From positions 98,853 to 162,852 of the forward strand of contig JAGDBO010000017.1 of the NCBI GenBank assembly GCA_017959005.1: DNA of 64,000 nt, in the 5' to 3' direction. The stretch is from Bacteroidales bacterium. Lineage in GTDB: Bacteria; Bacteroidota; Bacteroidia; Bacteroidales; UBA932. Both the position numbers and the translations under genes were made by a program. Below are positions 7,830 through 16,145 of the stretch, one piece after another. The notes under the pieces were generated by a model that was not told the DNA's origin, made no database searches, and worked only from the letters and a program-made list of their open reading frames with translations. How positions within the stretch are numbered: the first letter of the stretch is position 1; every line of letters begins with the position of its first letter.

Positions 7830-10025
7830 TTAAGCCTCTACTTTGGCCTTTTCCTCCACGTAAACTCTCTCGGCCTCAGCCGCTTTAGCAATCGCGTCAA
7901 CGTCTGTATCCGTAAGAGCCTGTGCAATCTCACCGTGGTCTTTTGCATAGAAACGTCTCTCTGCCTCTTTCTGACGAGGAGCGGAGAAGTTGCTTACTCT
8001 CTTCATGTATCCTATGATACGGGTGAGGTAGTCAACGTTCTTGCTGTGGCAGTGAGGACACTCCTTCAGATAACGTTTGTCTATGTGACCGCAATCGTTG
8101 CAGATTGTGTTTGGAATATTGAATGTGAAGTAGTTACATCCCTCCTTAGCAGCAACCTTTAGCAGCTGGCGGTACTGAGTCTTTGAGAGGTGCTCCTCCA
8201 GATTCATGTGGAGTGCGCTTCCGCCGGTAAGATGCTCTATGTATTTGCTTCCGTGGAGTTTGAACTTATCTACTATATTCAGAGTCTTATCCTCTACAAT
8301 GTAGAAGTAACTGTTGTAGCAATCTCTAGGTACATAGTAACCGTCCTCTCTATCCCACTTAGCATGCTTAACACCAACGTTTTCTGCAGGTATCATCTCG
8401 CAGTTGAACATTGTCTCTTTTGTACGGTACTTCTTGTTGTACTTCTCAACCAGACCCAGAACATCCTGAACATATTTAGCATACTCAGGGTTGTCATCAA
8501 TCTTAATACCCAGGAACTCAGCAGCTTCAACCAAACCGTTGATACCTACTGTCAGATACTGACGGCCAATGTTGATGTAACCTGCGTCAAACAGAGGAAG
8601 CATTCCCTTTGCCTGGAGGTCTTTAAGATTCTCGTTGTAAGCAAGTTGCACTTTGTGTACGAGATCTATAACCTCACCCAGGAACTCCATGTAATCCATC
8701 TTGTGTTTAACCGCATACTGAATGCAACGGTTGAGGTTGATTGTAAGAACGCTCTTAGATCCCGTAGATACTCCGCCGGCTCCCAGTGTATAGCTGAAAC
8801 CGTTGTCCTGTATCTCGTTACGCAGACGGCAGCAGCTTGAGAGTGAGTCTGCATTGTCTGAAAGGTAAGTGAAGAATGAGTGACCTTCACTGTACATCTC
8901 AGCTGTAAAATCTCCCCACTCCTTATCTTTTATATCTCCGTTCTCTGAAAGGAGAGCCATAGTCTCAACAGGGAATGTAAGAGGAGTCTTCAGACGCTCT
9001 GCGTTGAACCACTTCATAAAGAGTTTCTGCAACCAAGAGAGTGAAGGCCAATGAGGTGCCGTTCCGTCCGGGAAGCGGAATTCTCCAAAGAGACTCTCAA
9101 AGTAGTACTTGTCGTAATATGCTACATTCCAGAACACTGCCTGGAAGTTTCTTGCACCGGTTGGCTGGTTGATAGAGTAAACTACCTGCTCAAAGCAATC
9201 TGTAATTACCTTCTCAATAGTTCTCTTCTTTATGGAGAGATCTACAACCTCGTCACCTCTCTTGTAGTAATCCTCACCGTACTCCTTCTGGAGGAAGTAG
9301 TTCATATACATCAAGAACTCAGGAGTTGCGCATGCACCGCTAAGCATAGATGATACAATGAACACCAGGTTAACAAAACCTCCGCAGAATGATTTGAGGT
9401 TGGTTGGTTTTGTAGAGTTACCGCCGATGCTCAAAGTTCCGTTCAGAAGCCAAGGATACATTGTGATACTTGCACAGTAGTTTGCAAGAGATGTCTCATC
9501 ATTCTTGTAAATGAAGTGCTGTGAGAGAAGCTTTAAGTACTTGTCTGCAAAGTCTTTACCGTACATATCCTTCAGACGGTCCGTGAGCAGACGACGGTTC
9601 AGACGGATAAAGCCCGCCTTTGGAATCTCACCAATAAGGGTAGCTATATTCTTATGCTCAACGTTTGCGTTGGCATCATATTTACTTCCGGTTGCTGCAT
9701 TGTCTGCCTTGCAGTAATTTACAAGGAAATCCAATCTGTCCCTAACATCACGATCCTCCGTATGCTTTTGACGATAAAGCATGTATGATTTTGCAATCTG
9801 ATAGTATTTCTCTTTCATCAATGCTACCTCAACCTGGTTCTGAATATCTTCAACGCTCATACCGTTGCGAATTCCCACGTGAGATAGAATGATTGTTAAA
9901 TCTTCATCGGATGCAAAACTACCTGTTGCCAGGAAAGCTTTTCTGATTGCATTCTTAATCTTCTCAATTGAAAACAGCTCTTGTTTTCCGTCCCTCTTAA
10001 CAATATTAATCTGACTAGCTGACAT
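7830..10025 (-). CDS. nrdD: Anaerobic (class III) ribonucleoside-triphosphate reductase
   Basis: Reduces ribonucleoside triphosphates to deoxyribonucleotides under anaerobic conditions. The 731 aa have an N-terminal ATP-cone (IVKRDGKQELFSIEKIKNA), the catalytic barrel, a C-terminal zinc site (CNDCGHI and CPHCHSK) and the glycyl-radical loop TRIIGYMKR near residue 680. A candidate promoter lies 72-105 nt upstream. No obvious NrdR box pair was seen in the 250 nt between this gene and tRNA-Ser. Confidence 0.95.
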   Translation of the reverse strand: MSASQINIVKRDGKQELFSIEKIKNAIRKAFLATGSFASDEDLTIILSHVGIRNGMSVEDIQNQVEVALMKEKYYQIAKSYMLYRQKHTEDRDVRDRLDFLVNYCKADNAATGSKYDANANVEHKNIATLIGEIPKAGFIRLNRRLLTDRLKDMYGKDFADKYLKLLSQHFIYKNDETSLANYCASITMYPWLLNGTLSIGGNSTKPTNLKSFCGGFVNLVFIVSSMLSGACATPEFLMYMNYFLQKEYGEDYYKRGDEVVDLSIKKRTIEKVITDCFEQVVYSINQPTGARNFQAVFWNVAYYDKYYFESLFGEFRFPDGTAPHWPSLSWLQKLFMKWFNAERLKTPLTFPVETMALLSENGDIKDKEWGDFTAEMYSEGHSFFTYLSDNADSLSSCCRLRNEIQDNGFSYTLGAGGVSTGSKSVLTINLNRCIQYAVKHKMDYMEFLGEVIDLVHKVQLAYNENLKDLQAKGMLPLFDAGYINIGRQYLTVGINGLVEAAEFLGIKIDDNPEYAKYVQDVLGLVEKYNKKYRTKETMFNCEMIPAENVGVKHAKWDREDGYYVPRDCYNSYFYIVEDKTLNIVDKFKLHGSKYIEHLTGGSALHMNLEEHLSKTQYRQLLKVAAKEGCNYFTFNIPNTICNDCGHIDKRYLKECPHCHSKNVDYLTRIIGYMKRVSNFSAPRQKEAERRFYAKDHGEIAQALTDTDVDAIAKAAEAERVYVEEKAKVEA

Positions 10026-10096
10026 AGTGTGAACTCTTTCTTATATTTAATTTTTAGGTTTGTCTCGTTTCGCAATTAAAAAAGAATTGCGCTGTA

Positions 10097-10129
10097 CAAA
10101 AATAAGAATTAAGAAAAGAGAGGTTCAAA
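10097..10129 (-). promoter_or_regulatory. nrdD promoter
   Basis: Read on the minus strand, a -33 TTTG (10126-10129) is followed after 21 nt by TATTTTTG (10097-10104), a match to TAnnTTTG. It would give a leader of about 60-65 nt for nrdDG. The rest of the 10026-10275 spacer is AT-rich with no other structure that I recognise. Confidence 0.5.
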
Positions 10130-10275
10130 AGATGAATATAAAGAAATGAACAAGTTGCTAACAATTTAGTTAATTGCCTGTAAAATCAACAGTTAGGTTG
10201 TTACAAAATAATTTATTCACATATGATATCAACTAAAGAAAAAATTGCTATATTCGTATCCCGTTACATGCATTT

Positions 10276-10362
10276 GGAGAGATGGCTGAGTGGTCTAAAG
10301 CGCCCGTTTGGAGGGCGGGTTGGCGGGTAACCGTCACTAGGGTTCGAATCCCTATCTCTCCG
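10276..10362 (+). tRNA. tRNA-Ser (anticodon GGA)
   Basis: An 87-nt serine-type cloverleaf. Acceptor GGAGAGA pairs with TCTCTCC and G is the discriminator; the D arm GCTGAGTGGTC, the anticodon loop TTGGAGG with GGA at its centre, a long variable arm (class II tRNA) and the T arm AGGGTTCGAATCCCT are all visible. CCA is not encoded. It shares its acceptor and T-arm sequence with tRNA-Ser(UGA) at 42820. It borders the accessory island, a common insertion spot. Confidence 0.95.
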
Positions 10363-10372
10363 CAAAAATAAA

Positions 10373-10412
10373 GAAGATGTAAGCCACAAGCATGCTTGTG
10401 GCTTACATCTTC
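10373..10412. repeat. 40-nt perfect palindrome just after tRNA-Ser
   Basis: Two 20-nt arms are exact reverse complements with no spacer. As RNA it would form a very strong hairpin 10 nt after the tRNA, so it may end tRNA transcription, although there is no immediate U-run (the sequence continues CCCATTTTT). It could instead be a protein-binding or recombination site. Confidence 0.75.
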
Positions 10413-10446
10413 CCATTTTTGCAAAGGCCCCTGCGGCAAGCAGAAA

Positions 10447-10692
10447 GGGAATGCACAGCGCAGCGAGCACAATCCCTGAAAGGGAATGCGCAGGCGAAGC
10501 CGAGCACCATCCCTTGCCACATATACCCGGCAACGGAAATTCCTGATAACCACTTATTTAACGACTTGCCTGGTAGCGTTTTTGCGGAGAGGCAATTGCA
10601 TAAAATACACACTACCAGCTATATACGTTGCACGGCCTCTTGGTGGATGCAGAGAGCATGCAGGGAATGCGCAACGCAGCGAGCACAATCCC
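10447..10692. repeat. Three REP-like GGGAATGC...ATCCC repeats
   Basis: Three related 30-32 nt units at 10447-10476, 10482-10513 and 10663-10692. Each begins GGGAATGC and ends ATCCC, so each can fold on itself. Units 1 and 3 share CGCAGCGAGCACAATCCC; unit 2 is the most diverged. Units 1 and 2 are 5 nt apart. They fill the gene-free 10363-10749 stretch between tRNA-Ser and the restriction-modification cassette; no believable protein gene was seen there. Confidence 0.65.
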
Positions 10693-10749
10693 TTCTGAAG
10701 ATAGAAGAGAACTATAGAACTCTTAAAATGGGACACTTCTCCTATAGTC

Positions 10750-11754
10750 CTACCCTTTTTCAAGAATATGTAGATACTCTGTCGTTTTAGAAGCCAAATG
10801 ATTTCTATTCTCTTCTTTATCAGCTCTAAACCTATGATATTCTTTAGATACCATATGATACTCACCATAATTTGAAAGTACCTTTTTTATATCAGGAAGA
10901 GACATTAACCCCTCGTTATTATAAGATAAGATAATATACTTGAAATCGGAATCTCTAACCAACTCATTGAAAGAATCTAACACACAACGTTTTCCACAAT
11001 AAGATGATTTTTTATACTCTCTTAATCCTGTTTTTCCTTTCGGTTCGAATGGCTTATATTCAGCAATAGTATTTAGCAAGTGATAATTTGATCCGTATTG
11101 TCTTGAATTATAAGGTGGATCCAAATATAGTATATCACCAGATATTCTTTTAATTAGGACGTTTGCATCTTCGCAATAAACTTCGTGATTATTATCATTT
11201 AAAGAAAAAACAGCTGGTTCTATTACAAGTGCTTTCTTCGCTGATGACTTTAACGTTTTTAGATAAGCTCCGTATACTGAGGCCGTATTAGCCAATTTAT
11301 CAGCACTTTCGATTAAACTACTCAGCAAAAAGAAATAAAGGTTTTCTGAGATTTTTCCAGATGTGTACCAGTTTTCTATTTGTATACGTATCGCATCTAT
11401 CTTCTTTCCATTTTCATCTGAAAAGTATTGGCGTCCGCTACCACTTCCTTTGCAATAGTTGTTGTAAATAAAGCCATTAGCTACACCTTCTAAAGAATTA
11501 AGGCTATCAATATAAAGGTCTTTATCTGCAATATCTTGATGATTGCCTATATAATTGCGATTAAGGACATAACTATAATATTCCCAATCATTTGATATGA
11601 CCTTCTTAACCCTTGGCTTGAAAGCCCGTCCAACTATTCCTGTCCCAGCAAAAAGGTCACAAAAAACTATCCCTGACAAGTCTGTTCCTACTAAACTTGA
11701 AATAGTCTCCTCGATAAATGGCAAAAGTGAATATTTAGATCCTATATAATTCAT
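10750..11754 (-). CDS. D12-class adenine-specific DNA methyltransferase
   Basis: A 334-aa N6-adenine methyltransferase, last gene of the four-gene restriction-modification cassette. It begins MNYIGSKYSLLPFI, the usual start of the D12/Dam-like family. The SAM-binding motif is DLFAGTGIVGRAF (near residue 33) and the catalytic motif is LYLDPPYNSRQYG (near residue 205). It would protect host DNA from the cassette nucleases. It starts 2 nt after the preceding gene. The whole cassette is visibly richer in A+T than the flanks, with frequent ATA and TTA codons, suggesting horizontal acquisition. Confidence 0.9.
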   Translation of the reverse strand: MNYIGSKYSLLPFIEETISSLVGTDLSGIVFCDLFAGTGIVGRAFKPRVKKVISNDWEYYSYVLNRNYIGNHQDIADKDLYIDSLNSLEGVANGFIYNNYCKGSGSGRQYFSDENGKKIDAIRIQIENWYTSGKISENLYFFLLSSLIESADKLANTASVYGAYLKTLKSSAKKALVIEPAVFSLNDNNHEVYCEDANVLIKRISGDILYLDPPYNSRQYGSNYHLLNTIAEYKPFEPKGKTGLREYKKSSYCGKRCVLDSFNELVRDSDFKYIILSYNNEGLMSLPDIKKVLSNYGEYHMVSKEYHRFRADKEENRNHLASKTTEYLHILEKG

Positions 11755-11756
11755 AA

Positions 11757-12896
11757 TTAGTATACCACATTAGAAAAATGAAGTCTATTGTTTTTAATTG
11801 TGTACTCTACATATCTTAATGGAAGGAATCGACCTGTAGAAGATTTATTGAATGCTTTAAACTTATTTGACAAATCAGTATTGAGTCCCCCTTTACAACA
11901 AACGAGAATAGGCTGTATTATACTTATCCTATTGGGAATGTAGTACTGTTCAATCCAGTCAATATAGCGACTAATCTGTAAAATATTATCCTCTTTTGCC
12001 TGACCTATTTTTAATTCTATTGGAGCAACAATACGCTGGTCGTCTTCCGCTATAATAGAAAGCATTATATCGATTCTCTGCATCCCAACTCCACAAGAAA
12101 CCTCATTGCCTATCCATTCTATTATTTTATTGGATATTCCCAAAGCTTGGTCAATGTTTGAGCACCGCCCAAGTTTCTGTAAAATAAACATTTGCAGATG
12201 TGCTTCAAAGGATTTTCCAATCTGAGACTTCTTTAACAATCTAGGTAAAATATCAAATGTCTCCGTGATACCATTATATTTGGTTCTTAGACAGGTTGGA
12301 ACTATCGTCCCATTGTCATAAGAATATCCTTTTGAAACTGGGAGTGCCTTATGATTATTCTCTTTTTGAATAAGATTAAGCAATCTTTCAGATTCATAGA
12401 TAGTAATCATTGTGTTTCCCCTGTTCCCCTTTAATTTTCTATATATCAAACTCCATAACATTTGAAATGGTGAAGATATATTTCGAATCTCATCTAAGGC
12501 CTTCCATTCAGTAACACCTTCTTTATAAACCTTAAAAGGAAGAATTTTTACTCTGAAAGTGAGATTCTTACCCAATTCTCTTCGTAGATATTGAGGATTC
12601 GTCTTTTTATCTAAAAAAGCATTCCCGGCTGCTTTGAAAACACCAAAAAACTTTCCCTCTTGTTTAGATGTAGCTTGAAGATAGAAAAAAATCAGATCTC
12701 CTTTCCGAATTCTGCAACAGTCCGCCATCATAGATACGAGTCCGCTCTCTGATGCGTGCATCTTGGATGGATACAATGATGAATTTGAACACTTATTAAA
12801 ATCCACATCTTTTTCCCCAGCACCTGTTCCAGCGAACAAATATTTAAGGTGGACCTTGAATGTAGTTTCATCAACTATAAAAATATGCGTTGTCAT
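11757..12896 (-). CDS. EVE/PUA-like domain fused to NucS-like PD-(D/E)XK nuclease
   Basis: A 379-aa protein, probably a restriction component. The N-terminal half has an EVE/PUA-like pattern: KGDLIFFYLQ, then GKFFGVFKAAGNAFL, then a late GNTMITIYESERLLNL; EVE domains often read modified bases. The C-terminal half has RIDIMLSI, then APIELKIGQAK, then ILQISRYIDWIEQYY, which recalls the NucS/EndoMS-type nuclease core (RxD, ExK, QxxRY). It could be the cassette's main or second endonuclease, or a modification-dependent nuclease. It abuts the next gene exactly. The family assignment is from motifs only. Confidence 0.6.
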   Translation of the reverse strand: MTTHIFIVDETTFKVHLKYLFAGTGAGEKDVDFNKCSNSSLYPSKMHASESGLVSMMADCCRIRKGDLIFFYLQATSKQEGKFFGVFKAAGNAFLDKKTNPQYLRRELGKNLTFRVKILPFKVYKEGVTEWKALDEIRNISSPFQMLWSLIYRKLKGNRGNTMITIYESERLLNLIQKENNHKALPVSKGYSYDNGTIVPTCLRTKYNGITETFDILPRLLKKSQIGKSFEAHLQMFILQKLGRCSNIDQALGISNKIIEWIGNEVSCGVGMQRIDIMLSIIAEDDQRIVAPIELKIGQAKEDNILQISRYIDWIEQYYIPNRISIIQPILVCCKGGLNTDLSNKFKAFNKSSTGRFLPLRYVEYTIKNNRLHFSNVVY

Positions 12897-13577
12897 TTAT
12901 TCTTCCGGATAAAGTTTCTTCATTATGAAATCTGAGGTGTTTTCAGATGCTTCCTTTGTGATACGTCTTACACAAGTCTTTCTATATTCCACTGGATCAT
13001 ACTGATAACATCCCTTACAGCCTAATTCTTCTGTATATATCTCATCTCCTTCATAGAAAGGATAGGGATTCCCCTTTATGTTAGTGGCATTCCAGCGAAT
13101 ATTGGACAGTTTACATTCTTTGCAAATCTGCCTTTTAACATCATTTGCGGCTTTGCACAGAGGTTGAAAATCTTCTAATCTTTGCGTGTTAATATTTGAC
13201 ACCCTCCAATCATCCTTTCTTCCATCTTTATGGTCTATTTCTATTTTGGTATTCTCGGAAAAGCCCTTAACTCCTAACATCACACATCGTTGATCTTTAT
13301 AATAGTCCTTTATCTCTTTTTTGATTGCTTGGTTAAAAGAACTTTCTTTTCTAAAACCGTTAAGACGTATCGCATCTATAGAATTGCCAGCACTCTTAGA
13401 CTTATCAAACTCCACGACATATTTCTTTGATAGTGAGGAACTCGCTCTACACCAACTACCGCCATTCCCCAGCTGAAGATCTGAATAATCACCAATAAAT
13501 TCTTTCACAGAAACCCAACGGCTCTCTCCATTCTTATTAGGTTTTGCTAATCTTAAAAACAATTCCGTTTTAGTCAT
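12897..13577 (-). CDS. HNH-family restriction endonuclease
   Basis: A 226-aa protein with an HNH-like core: KIEIDHKDGRKDDWRVSN near residue 111 followed by DFQPLCKAANDVKRQICKEC. Further cysteines (CKGCYQY near 190) may bind a structural zinc. Position between two DNA methyltransferases, with 1-nt gaps, supports a role as a type II restriction endonuclease cutting an asymmetric site, since two methyltransferases are needed to protect the two different strands. The recognition sequence cannot be read from the protein. Confidence 0.7.
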   Translation of the reverse strand: MTKTELFLRLAKPNKNGESRWVSVKEFIGDYSDLQLGNGGSWCRASSSLSKKYVVEFDKSKSAGNSIDAIRLNGFRKESSFNQAIKKEIKDYYKDQRCVMLGVKGFSENTKIEIDHKDGRKDDWRVSNINTQRLEDFQPLCKAANDVKRQICKECKLSNIRWNATNIKGNPYPFYEGDEIYTEELGCKGCYQYDPVEYRKTCVRRITKEASENTSDFIMKKLYPEE

Positions 13578-13578
13578 A

Positions 13579-14367
13579 CTAGTTTATCTTTTTGAAAACA
13601 AAAATGTATTCATGCTTAAAGAGGAAATAATCACTTTGAAGTGCCCTGTATTTCCAAATATCATGAGATCCCAATTTTCCACGATTGCCTTCTATATTTT
13701 TTATTACAATACCTTTCATTTTTACAGAAAAGTTTGTTTTAATAGCATTCATCATATAAAAAGCCAATGGAACGACTTCACTTTGTTTATATACATCACC
13801 TGCAACTATTGCAAAATAACAGTCTTTTTTCAGAAAGTCGAGGCCATTACCTATCGCCTTCACAAATTGCTCTAAAAAGATGTCTATTCTAGAGATATTA
13901 GACAAATCTCTTTTGTCATTTGTGAACTTAATAATGTCTAAATATGGCGGATGAGCAATCATAAAGTCTACCTTTTCTACGCCGATTTTAGCACAGGCAG
14001 AAGATACTTTTTTCCTAAAAGACACTGAATCAGTAACATCACAGTCACAAAGACAGTATTCAACTCTCTTACACTGGTTCATTTTGTCCTCTACAAACTC
14101 GAGTATCTGTTTATTAATATCGCAACCAATGTAATTTCTATTTAAACTCTCACATTCGAATAAAGTAGTCCCACTTCCTGAAAACAATTCAAGAACTGTA
14201 TCTTTTTCTTTTGAATAACGACGAATTAATTGATTAGGTATTTGAGGAATAAAATTACCATGGTAAACATTTGTATGCTTTCCGGATTTTCCCCTCTCAC
14301 TTATAATCCACAAACTATCAACATTTAAGTCTGTTTCTCTCCAGTTATCTTTCAAAAATTCTCCCAT
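13579..14367 (-). CDS. N6/N4-type DNA methyltransferase
   Basis: A 262-aa methyltransferase, first gene of the cassette. The SAM motif LELFSGSGTTLFECE (near residue 60) comes before the catalytic motif IAHPPYLDI (near 135), so the motif order is X-I-IV. HPPY is an atypical variant of the usual (D/N/S)PPY. Upstream is a -7 box at 14408-14415. It is the likely partner of the D12 enzyme at the other end of the cassette. No controller (C) protein was found. Confidence 0.8.
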   Translation of the reverse strand: MGEFLKDNWRETDLNVDSLWIISERGKSGKHTNVYHGNFIPQIPNQLIRRYSKEKDTVLELFSGSGTTLFECESLNRNYIGCDINKQILEFVEDKMNQCKRVEYCLCDCDVTDSVSFRKKVSSACAKIGVEKVDFMIAHPPYLDIIKFTNDKRDLSNISRIDIFLEQFVKAIGNGLDFLKKDCYFAIVAGDVYKQSEVVPLAFYMMNAIKTNFSVKMKGIVIKNIEGNRGKLGSHDIWKYRALQSDYFLFKHEYIFVFKKIN

Positions 14368-14407
14368 TCATTTTTAGCATTAAATGTTAAACGTTTTCTA
14401 CAGGTTT

Positions 14408-14415
14408 CAAATATA
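14408..14415 (-). promoter_or_regulatory. -7 element for the restriction-modification operon
   Basis: On the minus strand this reads TATATTTG, matching TAnnTTTG, about 40 nt upstream of the first methyltransferase ATG. No clear -33 TTTG at the usual distance. Confidence 0.5.
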
Positions 14416-14529
14416 CTCACTTTTTTGCAAATAGTGAATACAACGTACTTGAGGTTTTACATCTAAGTTTATTTTGTCCAGCCAATTACATTTGAAACGC
14501 CCTATCCCATCAACCACCAACAACCGCCC

Positions 14530-14596
14530 GGGTTATCTCCCGGCAGGCCTGCGGGGAGCTATTGAGGGGCTCTCCTCTGCCTGCCGAGGATAACCC
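14530..14596 (-). terminator. Large hairpin downstream of cstA
   Basis: Arms at 14530-14548 and 14579-14596 pair through GGGTTATC...GGCAGGC with one small internal mismatch. It lies 59 nt past the cstA stop on the cstA strand and at the outer edge of the restriction-modification cassette. It may be a terminator or a REP-like unit; there is no strong U-run. The rest of the 14368-14654 gap shows nothing else clear. Confidence 0.4.
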
Positions 14597-14654
14597 ACTC
14601 TGCTTCCTTTTTTATATCTCAAGAACGTTTTATAAGATGCTGACAAAAGGCTAT

Positions 14655-16145
14655 CTAAATCTCAAAATCCTCTAAGTGTTTCTTTGCGTAGAGTTTCATG
14701 TGAATGCATACCGCCGTAGTAATGAGCACGGTAAGGCCTGCTGCACAGATTGCTCCGGCTGTGTAGTCAAAGCCTATCATCTGCTTTGAGAAGAACAAAA
14801 AGTCTATACAGATGAAGGTCATAAAGATTGCAGGAATCATAGATACAAAGTAGAACGGAACTCCCCATTTCTGAACTTTGCGTCCTCTTAAATAGAGGTA
14901 AACAGTTATAGTCCAGAGTGTAAATACTGAAAGAGTCTGATTTGCCCAGGCAAAGTATCTCCAGAGTATGTCATACTTCATAAGCGTTATGGCATAGCCA
15001 ATTATGAACATAGGGATACAGATATAGAGACGCTTGAGTATGCTCTTCTGTTCCAAATGCAGGAAGTCTGCAATGATAAGTCTTGAACTTCTGAAGGCTG
15101 TATCTCCGGATGTTATAGGTGCTGCAACAACGCCGAGCAGTGCCAGTATTGCACCAAATTTCCCGAGTGTTGTGTTGGTGATTTCATTCACAACCCAGGA
15201 TGCATCCTGTCCGTGATCCGCCAATGCTGCGTTCAGTCCTGCAAGACTGTTTTCCAGACCGTTATAGCCTTTGAAGAATGCCATTGCTGCAGCTGCCCAG
15301 ATAAGTGCAATTATACTCTCACTGATCATTGCGCCATAGAAAACGGAGCGGCTCTCCTTTTTGTCCTTAAGGCAGCGAGCCATCATAGGTGACTGAGTTG
15401 CATGGAATCCGGAGATTGCTCCGCAGGCAATGGTGATAAACATTGTTGGAATTATTGGGAATTCTTTAGCATTGGTTTTGAAGTTTGCAAGGGAGTCCCA
15501 ACCGTTTATTTCCGGTATCTGAAGATTGCCGGTAAAGAGAACTACCAGTATTCCCAACGCCATGAAAATCAGAGCAATTCCAAAGACAGGATAGACGTTT
15601 CCAATGATTTTATCTATCGGGAGAAGAGTAGCTACAATAAAGTATGCAAAGACAATGTAGAGCCAGATACTCTTGTCCCATCCAGTCATAGTGGAGAGGA
15701 TGCCGGCAGGGCCCAGCATAAGGACGGCACCAGCCATCATCATAATTACTACCGTAAAGAGTCTCATCACCTGTTTTGTGGTCAGGCCCAGGTATTTACC
15801 TATGATCTCCGGCAGGCTCATTCCGTTGTGGTTAAGTGAGATTACTCCCGCAATAAAGTCATGCATCGCGCCCATAAAGATTCCGCCCAGGGTTATCCAC
15901 AAGAAGGCGGCAGGTCCGTAGGTTGCACCCAATACGGCTCCAAAGATAGGGCCTAGACCGGCAATGTTAAGTAGCTGAATCAGAAAGGTTTTCCAGCGCG
16001 GCATTGGAATGTAGTCCACGCCGTCATAGAGATTTTTTGACGGTACCTGTTTGTCCTGTTTAATACCGCACATTTTCTCCAGGAATCTACCATAGGTGAA
16101 GTATGCAACTACCAGTGCCGTAAGGCATATAATAAAGGTTATCAT
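14655..16145 (-). CDS. cstA: CstA-family carbon-starvation / peptide-pyruvate transporter
   Basis: A polytopic inner-membrane protein of 496 aa, the short CstA form. The N-terminal motif DYIPMPRWKTFLIQLLNIAGLG, split here as DYIPMPRW and LLNIAGLGPIFGA, and the conserved GAMHDF and GFHATQSP are typical of CstA, which imports peptides or pyruvate under nutrient limitation. Its start overlaps the Nudix stop in an ATGA, so the two are translationally coupled. A hairpin follows at 14530-14596. Confidence 0.9.
   Translation of the reverse strand: MITFIICLTALVVAYFTYGRFLEKMCGIKQDKQVPSKNLYDGVDYIPMPRWKTFLIQLLNIAGLGPIFGAVLGATYGPAAFLWITLGGIFMGAMHDFIAGVISLNHNGMSLPEIIGKYLGLTTKQVMRLFTVVIMMMAGAVLMLGPAGILSTMTGWDKSIWLYIVFAYFIVATLLPIDKIIGNVYPVFGIALIFMALGILVVLFTGNLQIPEINGWDSLANFKTNAKEFPIIPTMFITIACGAISGFHATQSPMMARCLKDKKESRSVFYGAMISESIIALIWAAAAMAFFKGYNGLENSLAGLNAALADHGQDASWVVNEITNTTLGKFGAILALLGVVAAPITSGDTAFRSSRLIIADFLHLEQKSILKRLYICIPMFIIGYAITLMKYDILWRYFAWANQTLSVFTLWTITVYLYLRGRKVQKWGVPFYFVSMIPAIFMTFICIDFLFFSKQMIGFDYTAGAICAAGLTVLITTAVCIHMKLYAKKHLEDFEI

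Noticed and set aside
10248-10700. Several short reading frames on both strands over tRNA-Ser and the repeats
   Set aside because: They run through the tRNA, the palindrome and the REP-like units and show no protein-like composition or conserved motif.
10276-14600. Integrative element at tRNA-Ser with att sites
   Set aside because: No integrase or recombinase gene and no repeated copy of the tRNA 3' end could be found near 14.4-14.6 kb.
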